From an uncultured Clostridia bacterium (lineage in GTDB: Bacteria > Bacillota > Clostridia > TANB77 > CAG-508), in NCBI GenBank assembly GCA_944388035.1, contig CALXHF010000002.1, positions 62,001 to 126,000 on the forward strand: a DNA stretch of 64,000 nucleotides, read 5' to 3'. The position numbers and the translations under genes are program-made. This document shows, in pieces, positions 26,464-36,263 of the stretch (positions are counted from its first letter, which is position 1; each line of letters starts with the position of its first letter). The notes below the pieces were generated by a model. That model made no database searches. It saw only the letters and a list, made by a program, of their open reading frames with translations, and was not told the origin of the DNA.

Positions 26464-27071
26464 TTAAAAAACTAACCCGAATAATGCCAATAATACCAAA
26501 AATAAGGAATAAAATATTAGATAATATCTTAACAAAATTAGCATTAAACTTAGATTTTAAAAATCTACCAAAGAAAAGAGCAAGAAGATTACTAAAAACC
26601 ATACCACAAATAGAGCCTAGTATTAATGTTAATTTATAATTTGGATATTTAATACCTAAACCTAAAGAGGCAAGAAAAGTCTTATCACCAAGCTCACCAA
26701 TCATAATACTAAGTGCAATTATAAAAATATAATTTAATTTTATATTAGAAATTTTTTCTAAAAAAGAAGATTTATTATTAGAATTCTGTTTTTTTTCTGG
26801 TAAAAAACCAAAAATTCCAAATAAAAGAAAAGATATATATGTAAATAGTTCTATATAAAATCTAAAAGTTTCATTTTCTAAAGAACCTAGCTTACTACCA
26901 AAAAGAATAGCTAAACCGTGACTAAATAATGTGCCTATTGCGACACCGAAGTAATATATTTTTTGCTCTATCTTTAGTAGAAAAAGATAGAACTAAAAGC
27001 TGAGTTTTATCACCAAGCTCAGATAAGAAAACAAGAGAAAAGCTAATAAAAAAAGTATAAATAAATTCCAT
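26464..27071 (-). CDS. UPF0016/TMEM165-like cation transporter with two +1 shifts at CGG
   Basis: Read through two CGG sites, this gives a 201-residue membrane protein with both family motifs E-L-G-D-K-T (SELGDKTQLL early and GELGDKTFLA later), six hydrophobic segments and a sensible end (FGIIGIIGLVF, stop). The first site (26948-26946) replaces a KNILL-GVAIG junction; the second (26479-26477) lies four residues before the natural stop, and without it the frame would run into tRNA-Arg. The family moves Mn2+ or Ca2+. ATG at 27071 with AGAGGTG in front. Divergent from the ABC operon. Confidence 0.85.
26477..26479 (-). other. In-frame CGG, +1 shift site 2
   Basis: Codons ATT CGG; +1 reading gives GGG, then Leu-Val-Phe and TAA. 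Confidence 0.8.
26946..26948 (-). other. In-frame CGG, +1 shift site 3
   Basis: Codons CTT CGG; +1 reading gives GGT (Gly42) and restores GVAIGTLFSHG. Confidence 0.8.
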
Positions 27072-27181
27072 AAACGAAACACCTCTTAATAATTTTTATG
27101 CATAAATATTTAACAATAGACGCTAAAGTTTTACGGACACTTAAGATACATAATGTGAAAGTTTTGTGAACAATCTTTACT

Positions 27182-27210
27182 TTGTAAAAAGAAAATGATA
27201 ATATTATAAT
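27182..27210 (+). promoter_or_regulatory. Promoter of the Gld-type ABC operon
   Basis: TTGTAA (27182-27187), 17-base spacer, TATAAT (27205-27210), 34 bases before the GTG start. Confidence 0.6.
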
Positions 27211-27243
27211 CAAATTATAAGAGAAGAAAAGGAGGAATTTTTT

Positions 27244-28186
27244 GTGATAGAAGTTAAAAATGTTACAAAAAAATATGGGAAATTTGTAGCCATTGATAAC
27301 ATAAGTTTTACCATAAATGAAGGTGAAATAGTCGGACTTTTACGGACCAAATGGAGCAGGAAAAAGTACAACAATGAATATGCTTACAGGTTACATTGAG
27401 CAAACTGAAGGTGAAATTATAATAGATGGTTATGATATGTTAAAAAGACCAAAAAAAGCTAAAAGAGAAATTGGTTATATGCCAGAAGGAGTGCCACTTT
27501 ATACAGATTTAACAGTAAAAGAATTTGTAACATATATGGCAGAAATAAAAAGAGTAGATAGGAAAACAAGAAAAGAAAGAGTAGAAAAAATTATTGAACA
27601 GACAGGTTTAAAAGATGTAGAAAAGAAACTAATAAAAAACCTATCTAGAGGTTATAAACAAAGAGTATCAATGGCAGGTGCTTTGGTTGGAGAACCTAAG
27701 ATATTAATTTTAGATGAACCAACAGTAGGTTTAGATCCAAAGCAAATAACAGAAATAAGAAATTTAATAAAAGAGCTTGGAAAAACACATACTGTAATAT
27801 TAAGTTCACACATATTATCAGAAGTAAGTCAAATTTGTAATAAAGTAATAATAATAAATAAAGGAAAAATTGTTGCAATAGATACACCAGAAAACTTAGA
27901 AAATAAAGTAAGTAATAAAAACTGTATTTATGTAACAGTAGAAGATACTGAAGATAAAATGAAAGATATAAAAGACAAGATAAAAGATATTGATAAATTA
28001 GAATTAATAAAAGAAAATGAAGATGGAACAAAAGAATATATGATTGAATCAAAAGAAGGAATTGATTTAAGAAAAATGTTATTTACAGAACTTGCTAAAG
28101 AAAATATAACAATATTTGAAATGAAAAAAGCTGATAGCACATTGGAAGAAGCTTTTATGAAAGTGATAGAAGGAGGTAATAAATAA
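27244..28186 (+). CDS. ABC transporter ATPase (GldA/NatA-like), read through a +1 shift at CGG
   Basis: Starting at GTG 27244 (AAAGGAGGA upstream), the frame runs [18 protein letters not shown] to GEIVGLL and meets CGG at 27343. Dropping the C restores [17 protein letters not shown] and the full protein of about 313 residues, with [14 protein letters not shown] (Q-loop region), signature [14 protein letters not shown] and Walker [14 protein letters not shown]. The P-loop glycine itself is the shifted residue. It overlaps the permease gene by one base, and together with 28186 and 28879 forms a Gld-like ABC system. Confidence 0.88.
27343..27345 (+). other. In-frame CGG, +1 shift site 4
   Basis: Codons TTA CGG; +1 reading gives GGA (first Gly of the P-loop GPNGAGKS). 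Confidence 0.8.
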
Positions 28187-28866
28187 TGTTTTCAGTAATG
28201 AAAAAAGAATTAAAAACTTATTTTTGTTCACCTGTTGGTTATGTATTTATAGGACTATTTTTAATAATGTTTAGTATATTCTTTTATGTAGATGTATTTC
28301 AATACGGGAGTACAAATTTTGAATATATATTCTACTCAGGTGCAACAATCCTTACATTTATTACTCCAATACTTACAATGAGAACAATAGCAGAAGAAAG
28401 AAAAAATGGAACAGAGCAATTACTTTTAACATCACCACTTAGTATTACAAAAGTGGTTTTAGGAAAATTTATAGCAGCAACAATAATAGTAATAATTACA
28501 GAAATATGTACATTTTTATATTTTGGAATATTAAGCTTTTTTGGAACACCACATATTACAACAGCACTAGTAACACTACTTGGTTTCTTGCTTCTTGCAA
28601 TTAGTTATATATCATTTGGTATTTTAGCATCTAGCATTACAGAAAACCAAATAATCGCTGGTGTAATCACAATAGGGTTTTTTATATTAACATGGTTTTT
28701 ACCAAATTTTAGTGAAGTATTTACTAATTTCTCATTAATAAATATGTTTTCTAAATTTCCAACAGGGCAAATTGATATTGCAGATACTGTAACATATGTA
28801 ACGTTTACAATTTTATGTTTGCTTCTTACAGTTATAGTAATGCAAAGAAGAAAAAGTGTAAGATAG
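28186..28866 (+). CDS. ABC-2 type permease (GldF-like)
   Basis: The 226-residue protein has six hydrophobic segments, the N-terminal KKELKTYFCSPVGYVF typical of GldF/ABC-2 permeases and MRTIAEERKNGTEQLLLTSP, the conserved cytoplasmic loop. It overlaps the ATPase stop codon and is followed 12 bases later by the GldG-like gene. Substrate is unknown; in other bacteria this trio is linked to gliding or export of surface material. Confidence 0.88.
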   Translation: MFSVMKKELKTYFCSPVGYVFIGLFLIMFSIFFYVDVFQYGSTNFEYIFYSGATILTFITPILTMRTIAEERKNGTEQLLLTSPLSITKVVLGKFIAATIIVIITEICTFLYFGILSFFGTPHITTALVTLLGFLLLAISYISFGILASSITENQIIAGVITIGFFILTWFLPNFSEVFTNFSLINMFSKFPTGQIDIADTVTYVTFTILCLLLTVIVMQRRKSVR

Positions 28867-28878
28867 GAGGAAGGAAAA

Positions 28879-30438
28879 TTGGAAGAAAATAAAAAAGAAA
28901 ATTTAAAAGATGAAAACAAAAACAATAAACCAGTTAAGATAGAAAAAAAGAAGAAGGAAAAAAAGGAAAGAAAACCAAGTAGATTTATTCAAATGATTAA
29001 GAAAAAATGGTTAATAGATGGAACAAAAACAATAATATTAGTATTAGTCTTGATAGCTGTATTTTTAGCAATAAATACAGTTCTACACAATTTAGATTTA
29101 GCACCAATAGATTTTAGCCAAGAAAAACTATATACATTAACAGATGAAAGTAAAGAAAAAGTTAAAGATATAGATAAAGATGTTCATATCTATTTTGTAG
29201 GTTATACTGATGAAGATTCAAATTTAGACCTAGCAAAACAATATAAAAATGCCAACGAAAAAATTGTAGCAGAAGCGGTAGATATAAATAATAGACCAGA
29301 TTTAGCAAACAAATATGGAATAGAAAGTGGAATGCAAGGAATAATTGTAGAGTGTGGAGAAAAATCACAAGTATTATCATCATCTGACTTATACACATAT
29401 GATACAACAACATATGAACAAATAAGTATAGCAGAAGAAAAACTAACAAGTGCAATTATGTCGGTTACAACAGATGATGTACCAAAAGTATATTTCTTAG
29501 AAGGATATAGTAGTTTTTCATTAAATCAAAATATGTATTTATTAAGTATGTATCTAGAAAATGAAATATATGAAATAGATACATTAGATGTATTATCAGT
29601 GGGAAATGTACCAGAAGATTGTGATACATTAGTTATTACAACACCTACAAAAGATTTTGATGATATTGCAACAAAATCAATTACAGATTATATAAATAGA
29701 GGTGGAAATATTTTATGGCTAAATGCAGCTGTGGTAAATGAACAAGATTTTCCAAATGTAAATTCTATACTTGCAATGTATGGTGTAAACCCATTTACAG
29801 TTGGAACGATAAGAGAAACAGATACATCAAAAATGCTTAGTAATTCACCAGATTTAATTATACCAGAATTAGAGTATAGTGAAGTAACAAAAGATTTATA
29901 TAATACAACAGGAGCAATTTTTGTAAATGCTACTAAAATCAATGTAAATGAGGATAGTTTAGAAAATTTAAAAGTAAATAAAGTAGATTTAGCAAAAACA
30001 AGTGAAGGTGCTTATTTTAGAACTAACTTTAATAATCAACAAAATGAAGCAGTAGAAGGTGAAGAAACTGGAAGCTTTTTAGTTGGAGCAGAACTTGATA
30101 AAACAATAAAAGAAGCAAATGAAGAAACAGGAGAAAAAGAAGTTACATCAAAACTTGTTATATATGGTGAAAACTACTTTATATCAGATTACCAATTAAG
30201 CCAAAACTCACAATATGGAGCAATACAACTTGGATATAATAGAGATTTAATGTTAAATTCAATTTCATATTTAGTGGATAGACCAGAAGACATTACAGCG
30301 AGAAAATCTACAGGAACTGTAACATATAACGCAACTGAACAACAAGATACGATAATTAGAATTACAATATTTGCTGTACCAATACTAATTGTTTTAATTG
30401 GAATTATAGTATGGCAAGTAAGAAGAAGAAAAAAATGA
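28879..30438 (+). CDS. GldG-like ABC auxiliary protein
   Basis: The 519-residue protein has a long Lys/Glu-rich cytoplasmic N-terminus, one membrane helix (TIILVLVLIAVFLAINTVL), a large extracytoplasmic ABC_transp_aux domain (YTLTDESKEKVKDIDKDVHIYFVG; LNAAVVNEQDF) and a C-terminal helix (IFAVPILIVLIGIIVWQVRRRKK). TTG start with AGGAGGAAGG in front. It completes the Gld-type trio. The stop codon TGA is the first part of a GAGACA hairpin element. Confidence 0.85.
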   Translation: MEENKKENLKDENKNNKPVKIEKKKKEKKERKPSRFIQMIKKKWLIDGTKTIILVLVLIAVFLAINTVLHNLDLAPIDFSQEKLYTLTDESKEKVKDIDKDVHIYFVGYTDEDSNLDLAKQYKNANEKIVAEAVDINNRPDLANKYGIESGMQGIIVECGEKSQVLSSSDLYTYDTTTYEQISIAEEKLTSAIMSVTTDDVPKVYFLEGYSSFSLNQNMYLLSMYLENEIYEIDTLDVLSVGNVPEDCDTLVITTPTKDFDDIATKSITDYINRGGNILWLNAAVVNEQDFPNVNSILAMYGVNPFTVGTIRETDTSKMLSNSPDLIIPELEYSEVTKDLYNTTGAIFVNATKINVNEDSLENLKVNKVDLAKTSEGAYFRTNFNNQQNEAVEGEETGSFLVGAELDKTIKEANEETGEKEVTSKLVIYGENYFISDYQLSQNSQYGAIQLGYNRDLMLNSISYLVDRPEDITARKSTGTVTYNATEQQDTIIRITIFAVPILIVLIGIIVWQVRRRKK

Positions 30439-30468
30439 GACAAATGGGGACACCCATTTTCTGTCTCA
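30436..30468. repeat. GAGACA/GGGGACA hairpin element (copy at the gldG-like gene end)
   Basis: TGAGACA (30436-30442) and TGTCTCA (30462-30468) close a hairpin with inner ATGGG/CCCAT and a GACA loop. The element supplies the TGA stop codon. Confidence 0.8.
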
Positions 30469-30637
30469 AAATATAAAAAATAAATATAAAATAGAAGTTA
30501 GAAATAGATATATTTTCTAGCTTTTATTATTTTCAGAAAATATATAAAACTAAAATAAAATATGAAAAAGATATTTTCTTGCTTTTTTCCATATCTTATA
30601 GTAAAATAAAAACATCAAAACCAAGGAGAAAAAAGAA

Positions 30638-31822
30638 ATGAAAGATGTATGGGAAGAAGTAGAACCAAAGGTAAAGAAAATAAATAAAAAAAAGATAATA
30701 ATAACAACAGTAGTAGTTATTGTCGTTGTGGCAATTATCATAATAGTTGGATTATATATGACAAATAGGAATTTTAGAGATTGGATGGATAGAAATATAT
30801 TTAGAAAAGAAATAGAGCAAGATAAAGCAATAACAATAGATTTTAATGAAGCACTAAACTCAAATGTATATGCATTTAATAAATATATAGGAATACTTAA
30901 TCAAACAAAATTTACTATATATGGAAACACGGGTAATAAAGAAGAAGAACTAGAAATACAGATATCTAACCCAATATTTAGCTCAGCAAATAGATTTTTA
31001 GCAATAGCGGAAAATGGCGGACAAAGATTATATTTAATATCTGACAAGAATATATCTTGGCAAGCAGAAGTAGACGGAAATATATCACAGATATTTGTAA
31101 ATAAAAATGGATATGTAGCAGTAACAATAACAGGAACAAGTCATAAAGCAGTAATAAAAACATACAGTCCAGACGGAAAAGAAATGTTTACAACATTTTT
31201 AGCAAGTACTAGAGCTGTAGATATAAGTATATCAAATGATAATAAGTATTTAGCAATAGCAGAAGTTGATACTTCTGGAGCAACCATACAATCAAGTGTC
31301 AGAGTAATGTCTGTAGATAAAGCAGAAAAAGACCCAACAAATTCATTGGAAAAAACATATAAGAGTGAAGCAGGAAAACTTATTACAAATATAAAATACC
31401 AAGATAAGAGTAAGTTAATTTGTATGTATACAGACTCTATTAGTATAATAGAAAATGAAACAGAAACTGAATTAGTAAATAGTAGTGATAAAAAAATAAC
31501 ATTTCAATCAATAGACTTAGAAAATAATGTGTGCTATATAGAAGAAAAATCATCAGGACTATTTACAGCAGACTCAATTGTGAATATAGTAAATGCTGAC
31601 ACTAAAGAAACAAAACAATATTTAGTAAATTATGTGGCAAAAGAAATATATACAAACGGAAATATAATAGCTTTGAATTTAGGGACAGATATAGAATTTG
31701 TAAGTACTGGAGGATGGCTTGTTAAAAGATATGTAGCAAATCAAGAAATAACAAATATAGTTGTTTCAGATTCTATTGCAGGTATTATTTATAGAGATAA
31801 AATAGAAATAGTAAATTTATAA
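30638..31822 (+). CDS. DUF5711-like membrane-anchored beta-propeller protein
   Basis: The 394-residue protein has a short charged cytoplasmic tail, one membrane helix rich in Val/Ile (about 22-44) and a large extracytoplasmic domain whose repeated strands (FLAIAENGGQRLYLISDKN, YLAIAEVDTSGATIQSSVRV) suggest a propeller. Family assignment to DUF5711 is from memory of such Clostridial proteins. It is followed 13 bases later by cvpA. Function unknown; an envelope role is inferred. Confidence 0.65.
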   Translation: MKDVWEEVEPKVKKINKKKIIITTVVVIVVVAIIIIVGLYMTNRNFRDWMDRNIFRKEIEQDKAITIDFNEALNSNVYAFNKYIGILNQTKFTIYGNTGNKEEELEIQISNPIFSSANRFLAIAENGGQRLYLISDKNISWQAEVDGNISQIFVNKNGYVAVTITGTSHKAVIKTYSPDGKEMFTTFLASTRAVDISISNDNKYLAIAEVDTSGATIQSSVRVMSVDKAEKDPTNSLEKTYKSEAGKLITNIKYQDKSKLICMYTDSISIIENETETELVNSSDKKITFQSIDLENNVCYIEEKSSGLFTADSIVNIVNADTKETKQYLVNYVAKEIYTNGNIIALNLGTDIEFVSTGGWLVKRYVANQEITNIVVSDSIAGIIYRDKIEIVNL

Positions 31823-31835
31823 AGGAGATAATATT

Positions 31836-32444
31836 ATGGGAATTGTAATTGATATTATAGTAATTTTGTTTATATTATTATCAGTGTTTTTAGGGTATAG
31901 AAAAGGGTTAGTAGCACTTGGAATACATTTAGTAGCATTTATTGTAGCATTAGTTGTAGCATTTGTGTTATATAGACCAATAGGAGCACTAATAATAAAC
32001 AATACAAATATAGATGAAAACTTACAAGGAACAATAGAAACAAAACTAGAAGAAGTTGTAAATACTGAAAATGGGGAACTATCACAGTTAAGTTTAATTG
32101 GAGAAATTCAAACAGGAGCAGTATCAGAGACAGCAAAAACATTATCAGAAAATATTATATATGGAGTAACAATAATAGTATTGTTTATAATACTTAGAAT
32201 TGCACTTGTATTTATAACAGCAATAGCAAACTGGATAGCAGAATTACCAATATTAAAACAAATAAATAAAACAGGTGGAATTATATATGGTTTATTACGA
32301 GGTTTATTAATAGTTTATTTAATTTTATTAATAATGAATCTAATAATAAGTTTAAATCCTCAAAGCGGTGTAAACCAAGTAATTAGTGAAACATACTTAA
32401 CAAAACTAATGATGGAATATAATGTATTCAATTTATTTTTCTAA
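31836..32444 (+). CDS. CvpA family membrane protein
   Basis: The 202-residue protein has the CvpA layout: an N-terminal pair of helices (IDIIVILFILLSVFLGYRKG with the conserved R-K-G turn), a soluble loop and two more helices ending in GGIIYGLLRGLLIVYLI. CvpA was named for colicin V production but is general. It shares an operon with the DUF5711-like gene. Confidence 0.82.
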   Translation: MGIVIDIIVILFILLSVFLGYRKGLVALGIHLVAFIVALVVAFVLYRPIGALIINNTNIDENLQGTIETKLEEVVNTENGELSQLSLIGEIQTGAVSETAKTLSENIIYGVTIIVLFIILRIALVFITAIANWIAELPILKQINKTGGIIYGLLRGLLIVYLILLIMNLIISLNPQSGVNQVISETYLTKLMMEYNVFNLFF

Positions 32445-32520
32445 AAAAATATGTGTATTAGTTGATATTTGAGACAAATTTTGTTATACTTGTAACATAT
32501 GAATTTAGGAGTTGAGAATT

Positions 32521-33918
32521 TTGAAAAATAACAATAAAAACAAAGGAAAAAATAAAACAAGAAATAAAGTAAAAAATGTAAAAAATAATGCAAAATCAAA
32601 TAATATAAATAAAAGAAAGAAAAAAAGAATATGGACAAAGGTATTATTAATAATATTACTAATATTATTAATAGCGGGTGGAGTGTTTGCATATAAAGTT
32701 TATAAAAATGGTGGTGGACTTACAGGAATATTAGCAACAGCAGTTGGACACGACGAAAATACCAAGAAAAATTTAGAAGAATTTAAATGTTTAGTATTAG
32801 GAATAAGTACAGATGAAGAAGGAGCACTTCTTACAGATACAATAATGGTAGCATCATATAATCCTAATACTCAAAAAGCAACACTATTGTCTATTCCAAG
32901 AGATACATATACAGGAACAAACCCTGCAAAAGCAACACCATATCAAAAAATAAATTCAGTATATAGTAGAAAAGAGAATCCACAAGATGTTTTGGATGCA
33001 GTAAATAAAGTAACAGGGTTGAATTTACAATATTATGTAATAGTAAAAACAGAAGGTTTTATAAAATTGGTAGATGCAATAGGTGGAGTTACATTTAATG
33101 TACCGATAGATATGGACTATGATGATGAACATCAAGATTTACACATACACTTAAAAGCAGGAGAACAATTATTAGATGGAGACAAAGCAGAACAGTTGGT
33201 ACGTTTTAGACATAACAATGATGGTACTTCATATCCAGAAGAATATGGGGATAATGATGTGGGAAGAATGAGAACTCAAAGAGAATTTATGATGGAAGTT
33301 ATAAAACAAACAGCAAAAGTAGAAAACATATTCAAATTAGGTGAGATTTTAGATGTAGCAGAAGAAAATGTAATAACAAATATAAATTTTGATGTTGCAA
33401 AAGATTATATACCATATGCAGTAGAATTTAATACAGAGAACTTGCTTACAGCTGTACTTCCAGGAGAAAATACAAATAAAAACGATGCAGGAACTTGGGT
33501 ATTTGTAGCAGATGAAGATGAAACAGCAAAATTAATACAAGAACTATTCTATGATAGAGATAAACCAGAAGAAGCAACAGACGGAAATACTACGAATAAT
33601 ACAAATACAACAGGAACAAGTACGGTTTCAACAAAAAGTAAATCTGAAATAAAAATAGAAATAATAAATGGAACAGGTGTAAGTAAAAACCTACAACTTG
33701 CAGTAGATGACTTAGAGGAAGCAGGATATAAAGTTACAAGAACAGGAAGTACTAATACAACTTCAAAAACAATAATAATGAATAAGAAAAATATTAGTGG
33801 AGCTGTATTAGAAGGAATAGAGGATTCAATAGGAATAGGAACAGTAGAAGATACAGAATCTAGTTCAAGCAAAGTTGATGTAACAATAATTTTAGGAAGA
33901 GATTATAATAATAAATAA
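32521..33918 (+). CDS. LytR-CpsA-Psr (LCP) family cell wall polymer ligase
   Basis: The protein of about 465 residues has an extremely basic Asn/Lys N-terminus, one membrane helix (VLLIILLILLIAGGVFAYKV), the LCP domain with LLTDTIMVASYNP, LSIPRDTYT, and RFRHNNDGTS...D-x-GR-x-RTQREF, and a C-terminal LytR_C domain (IEIINGTGVSKNLQL). LCP enzymes attach glycopolymers to peptidoglycan. TTG at 32521 has AGGAG 9 bases away; the upstream TTG at 32512 abuts that site. Confidence 0.92.
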   Translation: MKNNNKNKGKNKTRNKVKNVKNNAKSNNINKRKKKRIWTKVLLIILLILLIAGGVFAYKVYKNGGGLTGILATAVGHDENTKKNLEEFKCLVLGISTDEEGALLTDTIMVASYNPNTQKATLLSIPRDTYTGTNPAKATPYQKINSVYSRKENPQDVLDAVNKVTGLNLQYYVIVKTEGFIKLVDAIGGVTFNVPIDMDYDDEHQDLHIHLKAGEQLLDGDKAEQLVRFRHNNDGTSYPEEYGDNDVGRMRTQREFMMEVIKQTAKVENIFKLGEILDVAEENVITNINFDVAKDYIPYAVEFNTENLLTAVLPGENTNKNDAGTWVFVADEDETAKLIQELFYDRDKPEEATDGNTTNNTNTTGTSTVSTKSKSEIKIEIINGTGVSKNLQLAVDDLEEAGYKVTRTGSTNTTSKTIIMNKKNISGAVLEGIEDSIGIGTVEDTESSSSKVDVTIILGRDYNNK

Positions 33919-33923
33919 AAAAT

Positions 33924-33959
33924 AAAGATAAGTTACTAGGTTTTTAGTAACTTATCTTT
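33924..33959. terminator. Bidirectional terminator, LCP gene / dacF
   Basis: A 15-bp perfect stem (33924-33938 with 33945-33959) between convergent genes. Confidence 0.85.
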
Positions 33960-33977
33960 AAAATAAAATTTTAAAAA

Positions 33978-35262
33978 TTAATTTTCTTTGTTTTCAATAA
34001 TATTATTATTTTCATTTTCATTAATGTCTATAGTTTTAACAACATCTTTTTTAGGTTTAGAAAGTTTAAAAATAACAATAAATAAAATTATAATAATAGC
34101 TATTGTAGAACCGTAGAAAAATATAAGTAACTAAATTAGATTTTTCTACATCATTTGCAGCAATCAAATCACTTGTGTAGCTAACTCCATTAAGATTGTA
34201 TGTTACTTTGCCTAAAACTTGTCCTTCTCTTATAGGAGCAGTAATTTCATCATCTGTAACAACAACTTGAGTTGCATCTGTTAAAAAATCATTAGAAGTA
34301 TTTACTAAAACTGGTAAATCTTCTGAAATTAATAAATTTAAATTTTTAGTATCATTAGTAGCGTTTTTAACAGTAATACTTGTAATAATATCATTTTCAT
34401 TATAAATATTTTCTATTTTGTAATTTGAAAATATATAATCATAAACATTTATTGTATCTAAAAATCTGTTATCACTCCCTAAAATAACACATATTACTTC
34501 TAAATCATTGTTATAAGCAGAAGAAACTAAACATTCTTTAGCTTGACTTGTAAAACCGGTTTTGCCAGTAGATGCATATTGGTAGTAATATTCATTTCCT
34601 GCAATTAAAAGCTCATTTGTAGAATTATATTTTCTAGGTTCACTCATATTTGTAGCAGGTATAGCACAAGAAGCTTTTCCACATATTTTCCTAAAAGTTT
34701 CATTTTGTAAACAGTATTTCATAATATAAGTTAAATCATAAGCGGTAGTATAATGATTTTCATCTTGTAAACCATAAGGATTAGTAAAATGAGTATCATT
34801 TAAACCTAGTTCATTTACCTTAGTATTCATCATAGAGACAAAACTTTCAACAGATCCCCCAACATATTCAGCAAGAACATTTGCAGCATCATTAGCAGAA
34901 TGAATAAGTAGAAGTTCTAATAATTGTTCAATAGTAAATTCCTCTCCGATTTGAATATCAGCAGTAACATAACCTTGAGGAATAGTAGAAATAGCATTGT
35001 AACTAGCGGTTGTTTTATCACTTAAATTGCAATTTTCTAAAACAATAATAGCAGTTAAAATTTTAGTAGTACTTGCTGGATACATCCTTTGCTTCTCATT
35101 TTTACTAAAAAGAGATTTATTGGTCCAATTATCTATTACGTAACAAGTAGCAGTATCACTAATAGATGGGGTATCAGAAGCACAAGATATGTATAAATAT
35201 GAATTTGCAAAAATAATAAAAAATACTAAAAGCAGTATAATAAAAATTTTCTTCAATCTCAT
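33978..35262 (-). CDS. dacF: D-alanyl-D-alanine carboxypeptidase with +1 shift at CGG
   Basis: The penicillin-binding protein has a signal peptide, S-x-x-K (YPASTTKILTAI), S-x-N (IHSANDAANVLAEY) and K-T-G (STGKTGFTSQA) motifs, and the usual C-terminal beta domain. At 34113 the frame meets CTA CGG. Dropping the C gives GSTIAIIIILFIVIF followed by KLSKPKK and a charged 20-residue tail to a stop at 33978 (427 residues), a normal membrane anchor. Without the shift the end is a Tyr-rich nonsense string. ATG start preceded by AGGAGT. Confidence 0.9.
34111..34113 (-). other. In-frame CGG, +1 shift site 5
   Basis: Codons CTA CGG; +1 reading gives GGT (Gly384) and a C-terminal membrane helix. Confidence 0.8.
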
Positions 35263-35422
35263 TAAAAACTCCTTATTTCATTTATTTATTCAATTTAGTT
35301 TTATTTAAGTTAATTTAATTCTGTTTAAAATAATATACAATATTTCGACAAAATTTTCAATAAATATGTAAATAATAGAAAATAAAAATATAATTAAATA
35401 AAAAAAGAAAGGTGTGGTAAAC

Positions 35423-36112
35423 ATGAAATATATTAATAGCAAACAAAAGAAAATATTAATTATAATAATTACTATTATAACAATAGGAGTAGCATATTAT
35501 GCATATACATCATTTGAAAAAAAAGATTTTACAGTAGAAAGCTCTGATTTAGAAATAAATAAAGCAAATGAAGAAAACAATAGTAAAGTCGAAAACGGTG
35601 TTAGAGATGAAAGCGAAGAAAATAAAATAATAGTGCATATATCAGGAGAAGTTAAAAACCAAGGAATAGTAGAATTAGAAGAAAATAGTAGAGTAAATGA
35701 TGCAATAGAAAAAGCAGGAGGGGTAACAGAAAATGCATATATGAAAGATATAAATTTAGCATATAAGTTGGAAGATGGTATGAAAATATATATACCAAGT
35801 AAAGAAGAAGTAGAAAACAACAAAAATGTAGGTGATGTTTTAAGTGGTAACAGATATTATAATTCTGCTGAAAATATAAATGGAAGTTCAAATGTAAATA
35901 GTGAAGATAATGAAAGTAAAAAGAAAGTAAATATAAATACAGCAAATAAAGATGAATTAGACACATTACCAGGGATTGGAGAAGCAACAGCAGAAAAAAT
36001 AATAGAATATAGAAATAAAAATGGAAAATTTGCTTCTAAAGAAGAAATAAAAGAAGTAAGCGGAATAGGAGACAGCAAATATGAGCAAATAAAAGACTTA
36101 ATAGAAATTTGA
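35423..36112 (+). CDS. comEA: ComEA-like helix-hairpin-helix DNA-binding protein
   Basis: The protein of about 229 residues has an N-terminal membrane helix, a SLBB domain (IIVHISGEVKNQGIVELEE) and a C-terminal ComEA-type HhH pair (VNINTANKDELDTLPGIGEATAEKII, then EEIKEVSGIGDSKYEQI). ComEA binds incoming DNA at the cell surface during transformation. No comEC lies next to it here. ATG 35423 with AAAGGTG at 8 bases. Its TGA stop lies inside a GAGACA repeat element. Confidence 0.85.
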   Translation: MKYINSKQKKILIIIITIITIGVAYYAYTSFEKKDFTVESSDLEINKANEENNSKVENGVRDESEENKIIVHISGEVKNQGIVELEENSRVNDAIEKAGGVTENAYMKDINLAYKLEDGMKIYIPSKEEVENNKNVGDVLSGNRYYNSAENINGSSNVNSEDNESKKKVNINTANKDELDTLPGIGEATAEKIIEYRNKNGKFASKEEIKEVSGIGDSKYEQIKDLIEI

Positions 36113-36196
36113 GACAAATTGGGGACGGGGGATTTTTTTCTCATTTTCTAATAAATGTAAAAATGAGAAAAAAATCCACCGTCCCCCAAATTCTCA
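36110..36196. repeat. Two GGGGACGG hairpin elements head to head
   Basis: A left element (36110-36147) and its near-perfect inverted copy (36161-36196) are separated by 13 bases. Each has TGAGA...TCTCA ends and a GGGGACGG core. The pair could fold into one stem of about 35 bp and terminate comEA. Confidence 0.85.
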
Positions 36197-36203
36197 TTTG
36201 CTA

Positions 36204-36248
36204 TTGACAAATTCTTTTTTTAATAGTAAAATGTTAGCGTGAGCTAAC
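36204..36248 (+). promoter_or_regulatory. Promoter and palindromic operator of the DtxR-type regulator
   Basis: TTGACA (36204-36209), 17 bases, TAAAAT (36227-36232), then the palindrome GTTAGC-GTGA-GCTAAC (36233-36248) exactly at the expected transcription start. TTAG...CTAA is a DtxR/IdeR-like half-site pattern, so autoregulation by metal is likely. Confidence 0.7.
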
Positions 36249-36263
36249 AAAAAGGAGAAAGAT

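Noticed and set aside
27121..27145. TTTTACGGAC in the intergenic region, similar to the shift site of the ABC ATPase
   Set aside because: It is non-coding and probably a chance similarity.
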